NCBI GenBank assembly: GCA_012520515.1
Contig: JAAYOD010000005.1
Location: 1 to 46,164 of the forward strand
DNA: 46,164 nt
Reading direction: 5' to 3'
Origin: Clostridiales bacterium
Lineage (GTDB): Bacteria; Bacillota; Clostridia; Christensenellales; DTU072
Part shown: one piece after another, positions 26,807 through 36,000 of the stretch
How positions within the stretch are numbered: the stretch's first letter is position 1
Layout: every line of letters begins with the position of its first letter
Translations under genes and position numbers: made by a program
Notes under the pieces: generated by a model
Database searches by the model: none
The model's input: the letters and a program-made list of their open reading frames with translations, nothing else
What the model was told of the DNA's origin: nothing

Positions 26807-27520
26807 ATGAAGATTTTAATAATTAAAAAAAGGACGCTTTTTGCAATAATAGCAATAATTTTAGTTGCCGTAGTGGTTTTGAGTGTTTCTCTTACATATG
26901 CAAGCAAGCAAACGGCAAAACCTATTGGTGCAAAAGTTATCGTGCTTGACGCAGGGCATGGTGGAATAGACGCAGGCGTTATTGGAAAGAGTGGACTTAA
27001 AGAAAGCGACTTTAACTTAAAGATGACATTTTTGTTGCGTGACTTACTTGACAAAGCTGGGTTTAAGGTGGTGCTTACAAGAGAAAATGAAGACGGATTA
27101 TATGGAAAAGTCACAAAAAACAGAAAAAGAGCTGACATGGCGGCAAGGAAAAAAATAATTCAAGAGGCAAACCCAGGCATAATTGTAAGCATTCATGCAA
27201 ACAAATATCCAAGCAGTGAAAGACGGGGCGCGCAAGTGTTTTATGATGAATACAACAAAGCGGGAATGCGCCTTGCAAAAAGTGTGCAAGCAAATGTAAA
27301 CTTGCTTAATCAAGAGTATATAAAAAGAGACTTTAGTGCGCTTAGTGGCGACTACTTTTTGTTAAAATGCAGTCATGCGCCCTCAATAATTATGGAATGC
27401 GGATTTTTAAGCAATTTGGAAGATGAAAAATTACTGTCTGATGATGGGTATTGTAACAAGCTAGCATTTTGCATATATGGTGGTATTGTAGCATTTTTAG
27501 AAACAGAGGAAACAGCTTAA
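26807..27520 (+). CDS. N-acetylmuramoyl-L-alanine amidase, Amidase_3 (CwlD-like)
   Basis: A 237-residue exported amidase with an N-terminal membrane anchor or signal (about 8-32). The Amidase_3 zinc ligands are visible: H51 in DAGHGGID, E66 in LKESDFNLK, H130 in SIHANK; the catalytic E197 lies in IMECGFLSN. It cleaves the bond between muramic acid and the stem peptide. Size and single-domain layout resemble CwlD, the spore-cortex amidase, but cell-separation amidases look alike, so sporulation cannot be inferred. GGTGG precedes the ATG. Confidence 0.88.
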   Translation: MKILIIKKRTLFAIIAIILVAVVVLSVSLTYASKQTAKPIGAKVIVLDAGHGGIDAGVIGKSGLKESDFNLKMTFLLRDLLDKAGFKVVLTRENEDGLYGKVTKNRKRADMAARKKIIQEANPGIIVSIHANKYPSSERRGAQVFYDEYNKAGMRLAKSVQANVNLLNQEYIKRDFSALSGDYFLLKCSHAPSIIMECGFLSNLEDEKLLSDDGYCNKLAFCIYGGIVAFLETEETA

Positions 27521-27530
27521 AGGGCAAGAA

Positions 27531-27560
27531 TTGACAAATATATTCGCAATAAGGTATAAT
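27531..27560 (+). promoter_or_regulatory. Promoter of the lipid-kinase gene
   Basis: Perfect TTGACA (27531-27536) and TATAAT (27555-27560) with an 18-base spacer, beginning 10 bases after the cwlD-like stop. Confidence 0.85.
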
Positions 27561-27570
27561 CCATTTATGT

Positions 27571-27615
27571 TTGTCCGCTAAAAATAAGTCCATAATACAT
27601 TAAAACAGCGGACAA
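27571..27615 (+). promoter_or_regulatory. Stem-loop in the leader of the lipid-kinase mRNA
   Basis: ttgtccgct (27571-27579) and agcggacaa (27607-27615) form a perfect 9-bp stem with a 27-base loop. It falls within the predicted 5-prime leader, immediately before the AGGA ribosome binding site (27617-27620). Confidence 0.5.
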
Positions 27616-27630
27616 TAGGATGTGCGAATT

Positions 27631-28506
27631 TTGAGCAGATGTAAACTTATCATAAATAGGATGAGTGGCAACTCAAAGCCTGTTAAAAAAGAGCAAGACT
27701 GGATTAAGTTAATAAAGAGCTCTTATGGTTTTGTGGATACCGTTTATATTGATGCAGAGCATGATATCAATATGAGAGAAGAAATAGACGGCTTTGACGC
27801 ACTTGCTGTTTGCGGTGGTGACGGCACGCTAAACTCAGCAATAAATGCCGTTAAAAATACAGATATTGACCTTATTTATATTCCAACGGGCACGCTAAAC
27901 GATACGGCAAAAGGGCTTTGTCTAGCAAAAAAGCTTAGCATTGAAAACAAGCGAATAAGGCGGGTGGATTTAGGATGTGTCAATGACACTATGTTCGCCT
28001 ATGTGCTAGCTGGCGGAACTTTTACGCCAATAGGCTATTGCACTGATATAAAGCGCAAAAAAAAGCTCAAGTTTTTTGCCTATCTTTTGCAAGTTTTAAA
28101 AGAGTACAAAATTCACCACATAAAAGCAAAAGTTGAAGTAAACGGCAAGACCTATAACGACGATTATTCGCTAATAATGGCAATAAACAACTCCAGATGT
28201 TTTGGATTTAAGTTTAACAAATTATTTTGCCACAATGACGGGAAGGGACAGCTTTTGCTAATAAAAGCGCCAAAAGGTAAAGGGCTATGGGCAAAAATTA
28301 AGATATTTTTTCCGCTCTTTAGAGTGTTCTTTATGAAATTAAAAAGGGAAATAGATGGCAAAATTATAAAGTTTTGTTCTTTTAAAGAAGTAAAGTTTAC
28401 CTTTGACAAGCCCCAAACCTTTACCGTTGATGGAGAAAAAATAGAGCTTAATGGAAAAGCGGAAATAAAGATATTAAAAAGAAAACTAAACCTTGTGGTT
28501 TTTTAG
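27631..28506 (+). CDS. Diacylglycerol/lipid kinase family protein (DgkB/YegS type)
   Basis: A protein of about 291 residues with the DAGK catalytic domain: KLIINRMSGNS at the start (usually IxNPxSG), AVCGGDGTLNSAINAV (the GGDGT nucleotide motif), and IPTGTLNDTAKGL (compare PxGTxNDxA). The C-terminal half contains KPQTFTVDGEKIELNG, the usual DGE segment. I prefer the TTG start at 27631, 10 bases after AGGA; an in-frame GTG at 27622 would be 1 base from it and gives 294 residues. The substrate (diacylglycerol or another lipid) cannot be told. It has its own promoter and structured leader. Confidence 0.85.
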   Translation: MSRCKLIINRMSGNSKPVKKEQDWIKLIKSSYGFVDTVYIDAEHDINMREEIDGFDALAVCGGDGTLNSAINAVKNTDIDLIYIPTGTLNDTAKGLCLAKKLSIENKRIRRVDLGCVNDTMFAYVLAGGTFTPIGYCTDIKRKKKLKFFAYLLQVLKEYKIHHIKAKVEVNGKTYNDDYSLIMAINNSRCFGFKFNKLFCHNDGKGQLLLIKAPKGKGLWAKIKIFFPLFRVFFMKLKREIDGKIIKFCSFKEVKFTFDKPQTFTVDGEKIELNGKAEIKILKRKLNLVVF

Positions 28507-28510
28507 CCTT

Positions 28511-28538
28511 TTTAAATGCTACTATTTAAATGCTACTA
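28511..28538 (+). repeat. Perfect 14-bp tandem duplication
   Basis: The unit tttaaatgctacta occurs twice without a gap (28511-28524 and 28525-28538), just past the lipid-kinase stop and 18 bases before the rpsF -35 element. Confidence 0.8.
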
Positions 28539-28556
28539 TTTATAGTAAAAAAGCAC

Positions 28557-28585
28557 TTTACAAATTTAGTTTTGTAATATATAAT
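28557..28585 (+). promoter_or_regulatory. Promoter of rpsF-ssb-rpsR
   Basis: TTTACA (28557-28562), 17 bases, perfect TATAAT (28580-28585). The predicted leader is about 115 bases. Confidence 0.8.
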
Positions 28586-28665
28586 TAATCCTAAGTTAAT
28601 TTTGTTTTACTTGTAAGCGTATTTTCCCTTTTACTTTTACTAAGTAGAATAAGTAACAAATCCTT

Positions 28666-28683
28666 GCTATCTAAAAAGATAGC
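28666..28683 (+). promoter_or_regulatory. Hairpin in the rpsF leader
   Basis: gctatct and agatagc pair as a 7-bp stem with a 4-base A loop, 13 bases before the AGGAGG site of rpsF. S6-S18 autoregulatory leaders are known upstream of rpsF, but I do not see their conserved CCG element here, so function is open. Confidence 0.4.
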
Positions 28684-28707
28684 CTAATGACCAAAAGGAG
28701 GTGCTAA

Positions 28708-28989
28708 ATGAACGATTACCAATTGTTGTACATCATTGATAACGACATTGGCGAAGAAGAAAAAGCTGCTTTAGTAGACAGATTTTCTGACCTTATAGTT
28801 TCATTGGGCGGTAGCGTTAGTTCTGTGGATAAGTGGGGCGCAAGAAAGCTTGCTTATCCTATTCAAAACAAGACAGACGGCTACTATGTTCTAGTGAAAT
28901 TTACAGCAGATGCTAATGCTCCAGCAGAAATCAATCGCCAAATGAAAATCAGTGACAGTATTCTTCGTCAGTTGATCACCAGAATCTAG
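28708..28989 (+). CDS. rpsF: 30S ribosomal protein S6
   Basis: A 93-residue S6: NDYQLLYIIDND at the N-terminus, the VDKWGARKLAYPIQNKTDGYYVLVKF block and RQMKISDSILRQLITRI at the end. It pairs with S18 in the small-subunit platform. AAAGGAGGTG precedes the ATG. It is the first gene of the conserved rpsF-ssb-rpsR operon. Confidence 0.97.
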   Translation: MNDYQLLYIIDNDIGEEEKAALVDRFSDLIVSLGGSVSSVDKWGARKLAYPIQNKTDGYYVLVKFTADANAPAEINRQMKISDSILRQLITRI

Positions 28990-28999
28990 GGAGGAAATT

Positions 29000-29404
29000 A
29001 TGAATAAGGTCATCTTAATTGGAAATTTAACAAGAGATCCGGAGATAAACATTACAAGCTCCGATATCACCAATTGTAAATTCACATTGGCGGTAACTCG
29101 CAACTATAACAAGAGAGAGACTGATTTCTTTACCATTGTATGCTGGAGAGGACTTGCTGAAAATTGTGGTAAGTATCTAAGAAAAGGCAGCAAGGTAGGA
29201 GTGAGTGGAAGCATTCAAAACAGAAGTTATGAAGGAAGCGATGGCATTCGCAGGTACACCACTGAGATAGTGGCAGATGAAGTGCAATTTTTAACATCAA
29301 GAGCAGAAACAGAAGAAATTGCCGATGCTGAGCCTGCAAAAGTTGAGCCTGCAAAAATTACAGAGCTTACTCCTGTTGCGGATGACGACAAATTGCCTTT
29401 CTAA
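29000..29404 (+). CDS. ssb: Single-stranded DNA-binding protein
   Basis: A 134-residue SSB with an OB-fold: MNKVILIGNLTRDPEI at the start, FTLAVTRNY, DFFTIVCWRGLAENCGKYLRKG, and VADEVQFL. A short linker contains a two-copy AEPAK/VEPAK repeat encoded by a 15-bp tandem duplication (29330-29359, one base differing). The protein ends in the acidic tip DDDKLPF that recruits repair and replication partners. GGGAGG precedes the ATG. It is shorter than Bacillus SsbA because of the linker. Confidence 0.96.
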   Translation: MNKVILIGNLTRDPEINITSSDITNCKFTLAVTRNYNKRETDFFTIVCWRGLAENCGKYLRKGSKVGVSGSIQNRSYEGSDGIRRYTTEIVADEVQFLTSRAETEEIADAEPAKVEPAKITELTPVADDDKLPF

Positions 29405-29479
29405 GAAGATTAAAAAGGCGCTAAGCACAAAGTTGCTATCTACAAAAATTAGTGACGGGATAACCCGTTTGGAGGTAAA

Positions 29480-29776
29480 ATGAGCAGAGAAGCAAAGGGC
29501 GCTGCATATTATAGACGCGCGCCAAGAAGAAAAGTTTGCCCATTTTGTGCAAACAAAGTAAAAGAAATTGATTATATTGCCCTTGCCAAGGAAGTAGAAA
29601 AAAACAGCGAAAAAAGCTATGATAGAAGTGGGGAAAGAAGACCTAGATATATAGCTGAAAACGGCAAGATAATTCCAAGGCGCACAACGGGCGTTTGCGT
29701 AAAGCATCAAAGATTGCTTTCGCAAGCTATTAAAAGAGCTAGAGTGATGGCGCTTATGCCATTTAAGGGCGAATAA
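29480..29776 (+). CDS. rpsR: 30S ribosomal protein S18 with internal extension
   Basis: A 98-residue S18. The conserved parts are [54 protein letters not shown]20, C23, C73 and H76 form the zinc-type arrangement seen in many S18 proteins. Typical Bacillota S18 is about 75-80 residues; the extra residues lie mainly between about 34 and 58 (charged, [19 protein letters not shown]). GGAGG precedes the ATG, and a 5-bp hairpin (acggg/cccgt, 29455-29468) lies just before it. Last gene of the operon. Confidence 0.95.
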   Translation: MSREAKGAAYYRRAPRRKVCPFCANKVKEIDYIALAKEVEKNSEKSYDRSGERRPRYIAENGKIIPRRTTGVCVKHQRLLSQAIKRARVMALMPFKGE

Positions 29777-29804
29777 TTAAAATAATAATTTAACAACAAA
29801 TCTA

Positions 29805-29848
29805 AAAACGCAAAAATTAGGTAAAGCTAATTTTTGCGTTTTATTTTT
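29805..29848 (+). terminator. Terminator of rpsF-ssb-rpsR
   Basis: A perfect 16-bp stem (29805-29820 with 29827-29842) around a 6-base loop, including acgc/gcgt, followed by ATTTTTT. It lies 28 bases past rpsR. Confidence 0.93.
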
Positions 29849-29973
29849 TAAAAATTGTAAATTTTTGTACAAGAATACAGAAGTCACATAGAAAACTACC
29901 TAAATGCTTCAAAAGGCATAAAAAGCTACACTTTAGCTAAGCTTTTAATGCAAAAATTATTCCCGCGCGTGTA

Positions 29974-30001
29974 TTGACAAGTATAGTTATTATGTTATAA
30001 T
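29974..30001 (+). promoter_or_regulatory. Promoter of the giant lipoprotein operon
   Basis: Perfect TTGACA (29974-29979) and TATAAT (29996-30001) with a 16-base spacer. The predicted leader is about 50 bases and contains a hairpin. Confidence 0.8.
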
Positions 30002-30017
30002 ATATATACTCATTAAC

Positions 30018-30038
30018 AAAGGGCGAATTATGCCCTTT
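30018..30038 (+). promoter_or_regulatory. Hairpin in the giant lipoprotein leader
   Basis: aaagggc (30018-30024) and gcccttt (30032-30038) form a 7-bp stem with a 7-base loop, followed by one more T and then GAC. It resembles a weak intrinsic terminator between the promoter and the start codon, with too short a T-run to be sure. Confidence 0.45.
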
Positions 30039-30059
30039 TGACTGTTGAAGGACGGTGTC

Positions 30060-33000
30060 ATGAAAAAGCGCATAAGCAAAATTATCATTCTTTGCATAAT
30101 GGCAGTGCTAATAGCTCTGACAGTTGCCGCTTGCGAATTTAACGAAGGCGCTGAAAACCAAGCAAAATTTTACATAAACGACAATGAGTACAATCAGCAG
30201 TTAAAAAACAATACCACCAAAGAACAAGCAATAGATAATGTCACAGAGAGTTTAACCAACCTTAGAGATTACCTTAACGAAACCAGCATGGCAACAACAG
30301 GGTATTACATGGGGGTTGAGTTTAACATAAACACCCTAAACCCCGAAACTTTAGATGGCGGCAACTTCCGTCTTAAAGTGCAGGCGCATTTGTATACTTA
30401 CCCTTATGAAGAGGGCACGCCTGTTGTAAAGTACTTAGACGAAGAGACAGGCAAGTATTATGAGCAGCAAAACGAACAGTCCACGCTAACGCCAGTTAAG
30501 GCAGTTTTTAAATATTTAGAAAAGACCAACGGTAATTATTATGACGAACAAAATGAGAAAAACACCCGTATACTTACCAAGGCAGAAGATATTCATAACG
30601 AAGTTATCAAAAAAAGCAATATTCTTATTGAGTGGTATGATGGCGTTACAAACCAAATGCTCATTGGTATGTACTATGACGGCATAAACAACAATGTCGA
30701 TGACCCTGGCAATATTTTATATCTCAACATTCAAGGCTATAAGAGAAGCTTTATAGATTGGGGCGATACTGTTTTATACCGCCAGCTTATAAGGCTGTTA
30801 ACCAGTCTATCGGTGGAAAAATTGCTGGTTGCTTTAAATGGTCAAGGCGACGCTGGCACAGGCATAATTGGCGAATTTTTAAATCTTGCTGTTGAAGATA
30901 ACTATAAAGTTGTGCTAAACGACCCGGTTACTAGCACACTTTTTTATAACCTTGCAGGAACGGCGCTAGCTGGCAGCATTACAGAGTTTTATCAAAAGAT
31001 TTTCCGTCCGTTTAGAAACAGAATAGACCCGTTTACGCAAAAATATGTAGGATTTAAGTTTTCTACTGTGGCAAACGCTGTAACAAACACCATAAACAGC
31101 GATATGCAATTTTTTACAGAGCTAAACCCAGAGGGCACAAAAGATATAGTCACTGGCGCATATATAACTTTTGACGGAACGGCAACGGATAGAACGGGTG
31201 ACCTTTATGACTATGTTTCCGACATAGGCTTCCAGTATGGCGCTTATCCGCCTGAAGATATGGAGCTTGACAAAGAGCATTATAAGGTGTTTGAAAATGG
31301 TCGCTATGAGTTTGTTGGCAACCTTTATGTGCCTATGCTAAACAGCAACTATGACGCTCTTATCCGCACTGATATGAATAGGTATGACAACAGCACCAAC
31401 AATGTGTTCATGGAGTTTAGAGATATAGCAAACGGCGAACTTATGATGGGGCTATATTATAAAAATGAGCTGACATACATGGACATTACTGGGCTAGAAT
31501 ACCTTTATGGCGCAATTGCTCTCCATGAGCTTGGTTTTCCTAAAGTCTATGATGATAGCCTTAATTTAGCAAAAGCTTTAGACAGCTTAATGAATATGAT
31601 TGACAATGTGATAATTAGCATTGTTGACAGTATTTTAAGCCCTGCGCAGTCGGATAAGGAAAACAGCTTATTAGATTATTTAATGGAGTATAATATGAGC
31701 TCCACAGAAAAAGACCCGAACGATATTTTTAGTAAAAATACAGTCACTCTTACTGTGGATATGGCGCTTGTAAAAGAAGTGCTTAAGCAAACGGGCAACG
31801 GCACTTACACCACAAGGCAAATTATAAACATTTTGGACTCATTTAGCCCATACAGCATGGACCAGATAGCTACTATTTTGGGTATAGCAAGTGCTGAAAT
31901 TATGCTAGATAAGACCTATTTTACCTTTACGCTTAATGTAGACACCAACGAAATAACGGTAAAGATGTTTACTGATGTAGGCTTAGAGATAGGCGAACCT
32001 AGCATTATGATTTTCCAGCTTGATGTCATTGCAACAAAGTTTGGTGAATATGTAAACATAGCGGCAGTTAATTTTGATAACTTTAATCCGCTTGGACAAA
32101 TTTATACTTATAGCGCTACCATGGATGGCAACTTTATGTTTAGCACAGCTGAAGTGGTGGACTTAAGTAAATTGCTTGGCGCTACCATTGGCGATAGTTC
32201 TGGGAAAAACACCGTCTATCAGCTTGCTCCTGAAGCAGGAGTTAGCTTTAACCTAACCTATGACCAGTATGTCTTGGACCAAGAAGTTGACGGCGTGCTT
32301 AAAAAAGGCGGTCGAAGCAGCTTTGACTTAGAAGTGTGGCTAACTGGCCACCAGTCTGGTATTTTGCTAAGACTTGCATCTGATGATGTTGCTTTTAACA
32401 ATGAAGTTTATGACAGGCTGCCAGAGTCTGAAGATGAGCTAGGGTATATTTGGGTAGATATTCAGTGTGTCTATGAAAAAGACGGCAGAACAAGGAGAAT
32501 ACCCAAGGTAAAAATTAGAGAAGATATCTTTATGGCGTCTATGCAGGCGTATATGAATAACACTTCTATAAGAGATGACGCGGCAGACCTTGGCAAGAGC
32601 GATTTTAACCTTTCCATAACCACCATACTTTTTGCCCTTATGGAAGACAGCTATGTTGTAGCGCAACCGGAAAAAATAGAAATAACGACATCAAACGAAA
32701 CTGTGCAAAACCTTTTTAGAGTTAAGAGTTTGATAGGAAATATAAAGACGGATGCTGGTTTTAGAAGAAGGGTAGAAGGGTTAGAAGGCGTCAAAAAAGA
32801 CTATGCTCTTTATCATGTTGGACAGTTTTATGACATGGAGTTTTATAGTCCTTACCATGAAGACGCTATACTTCAAGACACAATCCCAACTCATTTTTAT
32901 ACTGACTATCACGATGTTTATGACCCATTTAAGTTTGTCTTTAGGTTGTGTGAAAACGGCGACTTGCAAGTTTATCACATAGGGCGTTTTAGAGAAGATG

Positions 33001-36000
33001 GTTTTGATTATTATGAACAAAGATATACTTATAAAACGGAAATTGTAGACGGTGTAGAAAAGCAAGTTAAAGTACCTATGCGCCAACAAGTTGATAGCGG
33101 TATTATAAGCATAACTAGAGAACCTATTGAAAATGATGCAAACTCCTTCTTTAACAATCAAGGACCGGAAAACCAAGACATAGAAAAGGTGATGTTTGCG
33201 CTAGAGAAGTTAGATAAGCTAGTTTATCTTAATGACTTTAATGAATATTGCTACTTAGATTATGACGGAGAAGAAGTTGTCATTGAAAGCAGGTATGTCA
33301 TAAAAGACGGGCAAAAAGTCTTTATAAAGTGGCAGGGCATAAGAGATAGAGTTTATTATAACGGCAAAAACGCCCAAAGCCTGTACACCTATTATTTCTT
33401 TAATGATAACTTGGCTGTAAAGAATTTAGACACAGGAGAAAATATTTATTTAGATAGAACGGAAAGCCGTAATTATCTATTTGACTATGACCAAAAATCA
33501 ATAGAGATTACCAATGAAGATAAAACGCAATACGCGCCTAGAATTGAAGGAACATTTATGGGCGCTGTCAGAAGATATTACTTATTAATATCTAGCCGTA
33601 TATCAGAAGAAATTTGTATAGTAACTGGACTTAACAATCAAGAATTTTACTCTTATGACGATGAGTTTAACTTGGTAGAAATTTTTGACGAGGACGGCAT
33701 TAAGATAGGGGAAGAACTTATTCCAATACCGCTTTACATAATGGAGCCAGCAAAACCAATTGCTGAAACGGTATCTGTCATTGTGGACACGCCAAAGACA
33801 AAGACAGCAACTATTAGTCATGCTGCGCTTTGGGGCATTGATTGGGATAAAGTGACGCTAAAAGGCGATATGGTGGTAACGGATGTTACCGTAGCGCCAA
33901 ACACAATGGGCGAGGTTGTGTACCCAGTGCGCATTATAGTTACCAACAGAGAAATTATTGCGCTTAAAACAGTGGACCTTTATGATAATAATTCTGAAGT
34001 AAAGGCAGAAGAAGTGCCCGTTGTTGACGCAATAGAGATAGACCCGTATGACTATATACAAGCAAAGTATGAGTTCTTTATGAGCACCCATAACTTTAAT
34101 CCCACCCAGTACACATCTGCTGAGTTTGACCAAAGACTAAAAGATGCAACGGTGGCATTTAATATAGACTTTTTCAAGTCCTATGTCTTTAATATCACAT
34201 TTAACGCAGAAAATAGCATTTTACGCCAAAAAGAAGTAAAAGAAGAGTATATAGCAAAAGAATACTCTAACAAGCTTTCAGACAATACGCTTGCTTTTTA
34301 TGAATGGAAATTGGACGCCTATGAGGGCTCTAATCAAAACATAGAGAGCAACATAAACCCGCAAGGAGGCTGGGTATACATTCATACTCACTTTGAAGGG
34401 CAGCTTATAGCGTTAGAAGTTAAGGTGGGCAAAAGAGAGTTTGAAAAACTTGTCTTTACAGAATATGATAACTTTGAGCCAACCACCATTGAAAATGAAG
34501 TAAAACTAATTGGGCACTATATGGCAAACTATTATGACGAATCAAGCTTCACAGTGCCTGTAAGACCAACATTTGTATTTAAAGATGAGTATGGTATTGA
34601 ATACAACAAGGTTTTTGACTTTGACTATGTCTATGACTTAGACAATAACGGCAACTACCTGATAAGAAAATATGGCATAGAATGGGCTGACCCTGTAGTT
34701 ACCAACATTGGCAGTATGGGCTCATATTTTTATAGGTATAACTTGCTAGCTGCTGAACCTAGCGACTTTACAGAAAATTATAGCAACTACTTTACAAGAG
34801 ATGGTCAAGGTACAGCGGAAGACCCCTACTGCTTCACACCGCTTAAGTCAGCTAAAGAGTTTGAGCAAAATAAATATTATGAAAAAGGTGATATAGTCAA
34901 TAGACCGTTTTATATAAGCAATGTAGAAAGAGATGAAAACGGGCAAATAATTAGTGAAAAAGCGCCAACAGAAACTAATAATGACTCTGACATAGACACA
35001 GCTACATTTAATCTAAAGCATATTATGTGCTTGTATAAGTATGAAAATGGACAAAAAACAGCAATTCCAATGATACCTGATTTAGGGGGCGTAGACTGGT
35101 TCCCTATGCTAGAGTTAAGAGTTAAGGTAGAGTGTCCGCAACTTGATGTAGACGATATTGGAGTATCAGAGTTTGACGAAATTAATGAAGTTACATTTAC
35201 GCCATCTGCGTTAGGAATAGGACAAAGTACTATAGGATACTACCAAATAGACCCACTTAACGCCGCGTCTAAAAAATTGCCAAATCAAATTAGGATATAC
35301 TTTAGAGATGAGTTTGGCAATAGAGTTAGCAGTCACTTGTTTACAAATATTGAATGGTTTAACTTTGACTTAGGCAAGGAAGTTATTGTTTATAATGAAG
35401 AAGAAGACGCCTACTACTTTAATTTGTCTACTGAAACACCGCTAACTACTCAAGTTATGGCAAGAGTGGGCAGCGAAATATCCGGTTTTCAAGAGATAGT
35501 TTTGTGTATAAAGGTGCTTAGCAAAGACCCGCAAAAAGTAGAATTTTATTCTTCAAGCAACATAAACGAAGAAAATCGCTATAAAGAGATTGACCAAATA
35601 TCTGTAAATATGGGCGAAGTGGTAGCTTACGATAAAGATACAGATGTAGGCATAGTGCAAAGCGATAAAAATTATGTTAGCTATTCTTACTATGTAGACA
35701 CTTTTGACAATTTTTCACTGCCAGCATTTTTAGTTGCTACCTTTGGCACTATGGGCAATGAAAGACAGCAAATTTACGCTACCAACTGGCGACTGGTTGT
35801 AGGACAAGAAAGCCCTGTTTATCACCCTGACAGCATTGTTAATTTAGTGACCACCATAGGCGATGGCGATGTTATTATAAATATTTATTTGGCTGTAATT
35901 GTTAAAAATTACACCATAAGCCGTATTGACTTAAATACAGCGCTTAACAACTTCTATGTAAAGGTGGGCGACAACAATAACTTTATGTTTGCCACTTTGG

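Noticed and set aside
28590-28707. Confirmed S6-S18 autoregulatory leader
   Set aside because: The position is right but the conserved CCG element was not seen, so only the simple hairpin is reported.
30045-30059. TTG start for the giant lipoprotein
   Set aside because: AAGGA, the ribosome binding site, would fall inside the gene; the ATG at 30060 gives a normal lipoprotein signal.
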